A stretch of DNA of 10,640 nucleotides. It comes from Methanobacteriota archaeon (GTDB lineage Archaea > Thermoplasmatota > Thermoplasmata > RBG-16-68-12). The notes under the pieces were generated by a model, which had not been told where the DNA came from, ran no database searches, and saw nothing but the letters and a program-made list of their open reading frames with translations. Shown piece after piece: positions 6,596 through 10,640 of this stretch; position 1 is the first letter of the stretch; every line of letters begins with the position of its first letter. The stretch covers positions 1 through 10,640 of the forward strand of contig VBLV01000162.1 of assembly GCA_005879045.1 (NCBI GenBank), in the 5' to 3' direction. A program made the translations under genes and the position numbers.

Positions 6596-7858
6596 ATGGG
6601 ACACCGCATGTCATCCGCCCTGCTATCGAGGGCCTGTGCACTCGCATTCGCGTTCGTGATCGGGCTTCTGGCCCTCGCCGCCATGACTCCAACCGCGAAC
6701 GCCATGCCGACTCCGAATCCGATCCAGCCCGCGGCGATGACCGTCACGGTGGTCCTCGACAAGTCGTCGTATCTGAGCGGCGACACCGCGACCGCACAGG
6801 CGATCGTGTACCGCACGCCCGCACCCGGGAATTACACGTACGTGTGGCGCGTCCGGAACTTCTTCTTCCAACTCCTGAACACGACCACGACTGCGGGGGC
6901 CACGTTCCGGTATCCGATCGCCCTCGGCTACACCGGCACCTTGCGCTTCGAGGCGATCGTGGACGACGGCCAGGGAACTGTCGCGGCCGGCCAGCAGAGT
7001 GGGACGGTCGCCCTGGCGTACATGGCCCTGAGCCTGGACCGCGGCGACTACAACCCTGGCGAGATAATCAGCGCCTTCTACAGCGTCTCCTCGCACGTCA
7101 TCACGAACCCCTCGTACGCGTACGAGGTCGACGACACGAACGCAGTCATCGTCTTGTCCGGGACCACGAGCGCGACCTTCTTCTCGTTCCGCACCCCGAA
7201 CCCGTCGAGCCGCAGCTACACGTTCCACGTGACCGCCACGGACCGCGGGAACACCACCCAGGCGCAGGCGACGATCTCCCAGGCCGCGGGCTTCGTCCTC
7301 GGCTTGAGCTTCGACAGGACCTCGTACGGCGCGGGCGAGACAGTCCACGCGCACCTCACCCTGACTGCGAAAGGCACGGGGTCCCTCCCGAGCCAGTTCC
7401 GCTGGTCCTTGTCGTCCGCGTCGGCCTCGGCCACGGCCATCACCACGGGCCCAGCCGCGGATCTCTTCCTGACGATCCCCGCGGGCACCGGGAACGGAGG
7501 CCTGCTCGTGTTCGCGAATGAACTGAACACCGGGGCGAGCGCGTTCCAGACGGTCCAGGTCGGCCCGACCGGGAGTTCGTTCTGGTCCACGGACGTCGGC
7601 GGCGCCCCCGTCTTTGCGATCGTCCTCATCCTGATCGCCGTGATCGCGATGTGGAGGCGATCCGGAGGCGGCTTCGGCCCGATTGGCGGCAAAGCGGCCG
7701 TCCCGCCCCCGCCTCCCGAAGGGCCGGTCCGCTCGGCGCCCACCTCGCCGATGTCGATCACCTGTCGCCGCTGCGGCAAACCGATCGACCTGTCGACGAG
7801 CCGCCGTCCGATCGAGGTCATGTGCCCCTCGTGCGGCGAGACCCAGGTCGTCACCTGA
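6596..7858 (+). CDS. Secreted/membrane-anchored protein: three Ig-like repeats, one TM helix, cytosolic zinc ribbon
   Basis: 420 residues. A signal peptide (about 10-36, ending TANA before M37) is followed by three beta-rich repeats, each opening with the same phrase: VVLDKSSYLSGDTATAQAIV (52-71), LSLDRGDYNPGEIISAFYSV (145-164) and LSFDRTSYGAGETVHAHLTL (237-256). This 'D+..Y.pGe' start is the one seen in MG2/Ig-like macroglobulin-type and cell-surface domains. A single membrane helix follows (about 337-353, VFAIVLILIAVIAMW then RR), giving an outside-in orientation, then a Gly/Pro-rich linker and a zinc ribbon at the C-terminus (C390/C393 and C410/C413). The external domains may bind a ligand or surface partner while the ribbon meets cytosolic proteins or nucleic acid; function is inferred. 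I do not recognise a named family. ATG 6608 is an equally possible start. It follows the regulator by 156 nt with its own promoter. Confidence 0.8.
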   Translation: MGHRMSSALLSRACALAFAFVIGLLALAAMTPTANAMPTPNPIQPAAMTVTVVLDKSSYLSGDTATAQAIVYRTPAPGNYTYVWRVRNFFFQLLNTTTTAGATFRYPIALGYTGTLRFEAIVDDGQGTVAAGQQSGTVALAYMALSLDRGDYNPGEIISAFYSVSSHVITNPSYAYEVDDTNAVIVLSGTTSATFFSFRTPNPSSRSYTFHVTATDRGNTTQAQATISQAAGFVLGLSFDRTSYGAGETVHAHLTLTAKGTGSLPSQFRWSLSSASASATAITTGPAADLFLTIPAGTGNGGLLVFANELNTGASAFQTVQVGPTGSSFWSTDVGGAPVFAIVLILIAVIAMWRRSGGGFGPIGGKAAVPPPPPEGPVRSAPTSPMSITCRRCGKPIDLSTSRRPIEVMCPSCGETQVVT

Positions 7859-7916
7859 GCGGCGCAACGTTCATAGGCGCGCGACCGCGTTCCCGGCCGC
7901 TCTCGGGGGACAGGCC

Positions 7917-8591
7917 ATGGGGGACGAGGACGACTTGCTCAAGGCGGTGCAGAAGAACGACCTGGCGAAGGCCCAGGAGATCCTCGATCGCCATCCGCCG
8001 CTCCTCCGTATGAAAACCCCGAACGGCACGCTCGTCCTGACCGCCACTTTCTACGGGGCGTCAGACGTCGTCAAGCTGCTGCTCGCCAGGACGCCGGAAG
8101 ACGCGCTGAACCTGTATGAGGCCGCGACGGTCGGGAACGCCCGCCGGCTGAAGACGATCCTCGGGCAGTCTCGCGTCCGGGTCAACGAGGCGAACAAGGA
8201 GGAAGGCTTCGACCCGCTCGGCCTCGCGGCGTTCTTCGGTCATCCCGAGGCGGTCAAGGTCCTCCTCGAGTACGGCGCCGACGTGAACCACAAACCACCG
8301 AGTCGGTTCGCGAACACGGCGGTCGACGCGGCGGTCTCGGGAGACCACGCGGACGTCGTGCGGATCTTGCTCGTGGCGGGGGCGAACCCGAACGTCAGGA
8401 GCGAGGCGAATTACACGACGCTCCACAAGGCCGCGGTGCACGGGAATCTCGACGTCGTCCGCATGCTCCTGGACCACGGCGCGGACGTCCACGCGGTCCG
8501 AGATGGCGGGCACACGCCGTTGGACGACGCGAAGGAGAAAGGCCATGCGGCCATCGCGGATCTCCTTCGAGCACGCGGCGCGAAAGGCTAG
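7917..8591 (+). CDS. Ankyrin-repeat protein
   Basis: 224 residues, nearly all ankyrin repeats: about 36-65, 66-95 (degenerate), 98-130 (FDPLGLAAFFGHPEAVKVLL), 132-163 (TAVDAAVSGDHADVVRILL), 165-196 (YTTLHKAAVHGNLDVVRMLL) and a final 198-222 (HTPLDDAKEKGHAAIADLL). Such a stack is a cytosolic protein-binding scaffold; no catalytic domain, signal peptide or membrane helix is present, so the partner cannot be read. The start is ATG 7917: GGGGGA at 7905-7910 is 6 nt upstream, and the frame before it is antisense-like, basic and overlaps the previous gene. The 58-nt gap to the Ig-like gene has only a weak TATA candidate (TTCATAGG at 7870), so co-transcription with that gene is possible. It converges on the VOC gene with 25 nt between stops. 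Confidence 0.88.
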   Translation: MGDEDDLLKAVQKNDLAKAQEILDRHPPLLRMKTPNGTLVLTATFYGASDVVKLLLARTPEDALNLYEAATVGNARRLKTILGQSRVRVNEANKEEGFDPLGLAAFFGHPEAVKVLLEYGADVNHKPPSRFANTAVDAAVSGDHADVVRILLVAGANPNVRSEANYTTLHKAAVHGNLDVVRMLLDHGADVHAVRDGGHTPLDDAKEKGHAAIADLLRARGAKG

Positions 8592-8616
8592 TTCTCACCC
8601 CGGCCATCGGATGAAA

Positions 8617-9060
8617 TCACGGACGAGGTTTGAGAAACATCCACCGATGCCCTTCGAGGTCCTCGGCCCGGTATAGCCGCCCGACCGGGTTGTCCTCGAG
8701 ATCGGAGAGCATGGTCGCGCCCTCGCTCTTCGCGCGAGCGAAGTGACGATCGACATCGTCCACGTGGACAAGCAGCCCGTCGATGACCCATGGGACCGAA
8801 GACCACTTGCGCGCGGCCGCGCACGTCTCCCGGTGATGCTTCGGGCTCTGGTAGTCCGGTGTCGGGGTGGCCAAGAAGACCCGGCCTTTCCCGAGTCGCA
8901 GCTCGGCGTGCGTGATCCGCCCGTCGCGGTCCTTCATCCGCTGGTCTTTGCGTTCCCGGAACCCGAAGGCACGGACCAACCAATCGATCGCCGTGGCGGG
9001 GTCCTCGTAGGCGACCATTGGCACGATCGTCGGCATCTCCTCCCGCTCGTCTTGCGCCAT
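8617..9060 (-). CDS. VOC superfamily (glyoxalase/bleomycin-resistance-like) protein
   Basis: 147 residues, one complete VOC unit of two beta-alpha-beta-beta-beta modules. Module 1: TIVPMVAYEDPATAIDWLVRAFGF (11-34), the usual 'P.l.y.D...ai.wl..aFGF' start, then THAELRLGKGRVFLATP (50-66). Module 2: GLLVHVDDVDRHFARAKSEGA (95-115) and YRAEDLEGHRWMF (130-142), the ending typical of PhnB-like and bleomycin-resistance-like members. Potential metal or substrate residues are H51, H99 and E136. The family includes glyoxalases, dioxygenases and drug-binding proteins; this sequence does not decide between them. The ATG at 9060 is preferred over ATG 9036 (M9) because GAGGG lies 6 nt upstream and the TATA box gives a 12-nt leader. 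The same frame extends upstream to 9195 but has no support there. It lies 95 nt after the aminotransferase on the same strand, with its own promoter. Confidence 0.87.
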   Translation of the reverse strand: MAQDEREEMPTIVPMVAYEDPATAIDWLVRAFGFRERKDQRMKDRDGRITHAELRLGKGRVFLATPTPDYQSPKHHRETCAAARKWSSVPWVIDGLLVHVDDVDRHFARAKSEGATMLSDLEDNPVGRLYRAEDLEGHRWMFLKPRP

Positions 9061-9066
9061 CTCGTT

Positions 9067-9071
9067 CCCTC
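9067..9071 (-). promoter_or_regulatory. Shine-Dalgarno deciding the VOC start
   Basis: GAGGG on the minus strand, 6 nt before ATG 9060. It selects this start over downstream in-frame ATGs. Confidence 0.55.
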
Positions 9072-9093
9072 GCCCTGCGAAACGCGGACGCGG

Positions 9094-9101
9094 ATACTTA
9101 A
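9094..9101 (-). promoter_or_regulatory. TATA box of the VOC gene
   Basis: TTAAGTAT on the minus strand. Expected transcription start is near 9072, giving a leader of about 12 nt that carries the Shine-Dalgarno. It shares TTAAGTA with the boxes at 3920 and 6537. Confidence 0.6.
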
Positions 9102-9155
9102 CTCCTGCCGGGAGACGGCTGAACGCACTCTCGATCGTTCCCGCCGGAAGACTCG

Positions 9156-10316
9156 TCAGATGCCCTTGAGGACGTCCCCGATCCGGCGGATGCATTCGAC
9201 GATCGTCTCGCGAGAGGCGGCATACGAGAGACGGAGGTGGCCCTCCCCGGCCTCGCCGAAGGCGCTCCCCGGGGTCACCGCGACGTTCGCCTCCTGGAGG
9301 ATCCGTTCAGCGAGGGACGCGCTCTTCAATCCGACGTCGAGCCGCGGGAACACGTAGAACGCGCCACTCGGTCGATCCGTTGAGAGCCGGTCGATCTTCT
9401 TGAGTTCTCCGAGGACAATCTCCCGTCGCGCCCGGAATTCGTCGACCATCGCCTTCAACGGAGCCGTGGGACCTCGGAGCGCTGCGACGCCCGCCTTCTG
9501 GGCGAACGCGGTCGCGCAGGTGATCGTGTGTTCCTGCACCTTCCCGATCTGCCGGACCATCGGCGTCGGGGCGACGAGCCAGCCCAGCCGCCAGCCCGTC
9601 ATCGAGTAGGTCTTCGAGAAGCCGTTCACGGTGACGGTGCGGTCGAACATGCCGTCCAGCGACGCGGGCGAGACGTGCTCGCCCTCGTACAGAATCTTCT
9701 CGTAGATCTCGTCGCTCACGACGGTGAGGTCGTGGTCCGCCGCGAGGTCCGCCAGGCCGCGCATCTGGGACCGCGAGTACACCGAGCCGGCAGGATTCGA
9801 CGGCGAGTTCAGCACGATGAGCCGGGTCCGCGGGGTGATCGCATCCGCGACGGTCTCCGTCGAAGGCACGAATCCGTCTTCGTCCGCCGCGCGGATCGGC
9901 ACGGGCTTCGCACCCGCGAGGCTCGCCATCGGCGCGTAGGAGACCCAGCCGGGATCGGGGATCAGCGCTTCGTCCCCGGGATCGAGGAGCGACATGAACG
10001 TCATGAAGAGCGTGTGTTTCGTCGGCGCGACGATCACGTTCTCCGCCTTCGCGGGAATCCCGTTCTCCTTTTGTGACTTCTCGGCGATTGCCTCGCGCAG
10101 TTCGCGGATACCGGGGGCCGCGGTGTATTTCGTGTAGCCGTCGTCGAGGGCCTTCTTCGCCGCGTCGACGATGTGCGCGGGGGTCGGGAAATCCGGCTCG
10201 CCGATGGCCAGGGAGAGGATCTTCTTCCCTTGGCCCTGGGATTCGGCGATGAGATCGCTGATGCGGACCGTGGGAGAGGGCTCGATGGAAAGGACGCGCT
10301 TCGCGAAACGGGCCAT
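9156..10316 (-). CDS. Class I/II pyridoxal-phosphate aminotransferase (aspartate aminotransferase-like)
   Basis: 386 residues, normal for fold-type I aminotransferases of the AspC/COG0436 group. Visible landmarks: LAIGEPDFPTPAHIVDAAKKAL (36-57), YTAAPGIRELREAIA (64-78), stacking-type aromatic W124 in DPGWVSYAPM, SNPAGSVYS (173-181) with N174, SDEIYEKILYEG (201-212) with D202 and Y205 contacting the cofactor, the PLP lysine K235 in FSKTYSMTGWRLGW (233-246) with R243 for the phosphate, and LRLSYA (361-366) with R362 for the substrate carboxylate. It moves an amino group between an amino acid and a 2-oxo acid in the cytosol; the substrate pair cannot be fixed from sequence. The start is ATG 10316 (MARFAKRVLSIEPSPT), not the longer frame to 10379: a TATA box sits 24.5 nt before it, so the message is probably leaderless. 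Confidence 0.92.
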   Translation of the reverse strand: MARFAKRVLSIEPSPTVRISDLIAESQGQGKKILSLAIGEPDFPTPAHIVDAAKKALDDGYTKYTAAPGIRELREAIAEKSQKENGIPAKAENVIVAPTKHTLFMTFMSLLDPGDEALIPDPGWVSYAPMASLAGAKPVPIRAADEDGFVPSTETVADAITPRTRLIVLNSPSNPAGSVYSRSQMRGLADLAADHDLTVVSDEIYEKILYEGEHVSPASLDGMFDRTVTVNGFSKTYSMTGWRLGWLVAPTPMVRQIGKVQEHTITCATAFAQKAGVAALRGPTAPLKAMVDEFRARREIVLGELKKIDRLSTDRPSGAFYVFPRLDVGLKSASLAERILQEANVAVTPGSAFGEAGEGHLRLSYAASRETIVECIRRIGDVLKGI

Positions 10317-10336
10317 GGGGCCGGGATGGCGGAACG

Positions 10337-10344
10337 ATAGAAAA
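10337..10344 (-). promoter_or_regulatory. TATA box of the leaderless aminotransferase gene
   Basis: TTTTCTAT on the minus strand, centred 24.5 nt before ATG 10316. It lies inside the extended open frame to 10379, which argues against that longer start. Confidence 0.5.
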
Positions 10345-10379
10345 GCGTTCACCGCCGCTGGGGTGGCCACCTCACGCAC

Positions 10380-10399
10380 GGTATGAGTAATTGCGCAGA
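10380..10399. repeat. 20-bp direct repeat, copy 1 (partial palindrome)
   Basis: GGTATGAGTAATTGCGCAGA. It matches copy 2 at 18 of 20 positions, and its core GTAATTGC is nearly self-complementary. It lies 36 bp upstream of the aminotransferase TATA box, where an activator or repressor site could act. Confidence 0.6.
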
Positions 10400-10430
10400 A
10401 ACGTTAGCGGCGGCGTTGATCGAAGGCGGG

Positions 10431-10450
10431 GGTATGAGTAACTGCTCAGA
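10431..10450. repeat. 20-bp direct repeat, copy 2 (partial palindrome)
   Basis: GGTATGAGTAACTGCTCAGA, same orientation, exactly 51 bp from copy 1. It contains TGAG-taactg-CTCA, a dyad expected of a dimeric DNA-binding protein. It ends 4 bp before the stop codon of the right-edge gene. No third copy is visible in the neighbouring 50-bp steps. Confidence 0.6.
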
Positions 10451-10454
10451 CAGT

Positions 10455-10640
10455 CTACGCGGTGTTCCTCGAGGTCCCTGAGGCGAAGATTGTCGCGCCG
10501 AGGGATGCGGACATTGTCACGTGCTCGATTCGGTTCGCATCAAGGAACTGGCGCAGTTCCGGTAGCAGTTCCGGGATCACAAACAACACGGATTGTCCGA
10601 GATATCGCACGCCGGGTCGTTCGATGAATCCGGCATATCG
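10455..10640 (-). CDS. C-terminal 61 residues of an unrecognised protein (5' end outside window)
   Basis: The minus frame is open from the right edge to TAG at 10457-10455 and has no start inside the window. It reads RYAGFIERPGVRYLGQS, then VLFVIPELLPELRQFLDANR, then IEHVTMSASLGATIFASG, ending TSRNTA. The alternation of hydrophobic strands and an amphipathic helix (LLPELRQFLDANRIEHV) looks like a real soluble alpha/beta protein end. I recognise no family. Codon third positions are less GC-rich than in neighbouring genes (for example TAT, CGA, GGA, TTG, TTT, CTA), which might mark a more recently acquired gene, but 61 codons are few. It is followed by the 20-bp repeats and then the aminotransferase on the same strand. 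Confidence 0.55.
   Translation of the reverse strand, partial: RYAGFIERPGVRYLGQSVLFVIPELLPELRQFLDANRIEHVTMSASLGATIFASGTSRNTA

Noticed and set aside
6623..7867. 414-codon minus frame opposite the Ig-like protein
   Set aside because: Charged, repetitive Arg/Gly/Asp translation without motifs; the plus frame has signal peptide, repeats, membrane helix and zinc ribbon.
7683..7916. N-terminal extension of the ankyrin protein
   Set aside because: It overlaps the Ig-like gene, is Arg/Pro/Ser-rich, and a Shine-Dalgarno lies just before ATG 7917.
9121..9140. GAACG...CGTTC inverted repeat upstream of the VOC promoter
   Set aside because: Five-bp arms with a 10-bp spacer are easily found by chance; no further support for an operator.
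10380..10450. CRISPR-like array
   Set aside because: Only two 20-bp repeats with one 31-bp interval, not identical, no third copy in phase and no cas gene in the window.

Overview
The window looks like a chromosomal segment of a high-GC archaeon, most plausibly a Thermoplasmatota lineage; the phylum is an inference. Three things point to an archaeon: TATA-like boxes about 23-26 nt upstream of start codons with no leader (GTG 354, GTG 2404 on minus, ATG 10316 on minus); other genes with very short leaders carrying a Shine-Dalgarno; and gene types common in such genomes (stand-alone roadblock/LC7 protein, winged-helix/STAND/TPR regulator, COG2231 endonuclease III-like glycosylase with an Fe-S motif). 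Coding density is high, and no gap without a gene exceeds about 180 bp.

Layout. Plus strand: the C-terminal third of an AmrS-type radical SAM protein (1-313), a GNAT acetyltransferase (354-1244), a short gap with what may be a decayed gene end (1253-1384), and a roadblock/LC7 protein (1422-1790). The roadblock gene meets a minus-strand PAP2 phosphatase (2404-1787) tail to tail, sharing a CTAG stop. Across a divergent promoter lie a DNA glycosylase (2486-3145) and a HAD hydrolase (3173-3856), probably one transcript. Then come an 824-residue winged-helix/STAND-ATPase/TPR regulator (3965-6439), a secreted or membrane-anchored protein with three Ig-like repeats, one membrane helix and a cytosolic zinc ribbon (6596-7858), and an ankyrin-repeat protein (7917-8591). 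Minus strand on the right: a VOC/glyoxalase-like protein (9060-8617), a class I PLP aminotransferase (10316-9156), and the 61-residue C-terminus of an unrecognised protein entering from the right edge (10640-10455).

Most genes are housekeeping or general metabolism with no obvious common pathway. The most interesting part is the regulator/Ig-like protein/ankyrin run on the plus strand. The regulator has a perfect 6+4+6 inverted repeat touching its own TATA box, which suggests autoregulation. The next gene has the same TTAAGTA-type promoter core and encodes a protein that could link the outside of the cell to a cytosolic zinc ribbon. A second regulatory curiosity is a pair of 20-bp partly palindromic direct repeats exactly 51 bp apart, upstream of the aminotransferase. 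I see no CRISPR array, rRNA, tRNA, recognisable insertion sequence or integrase.
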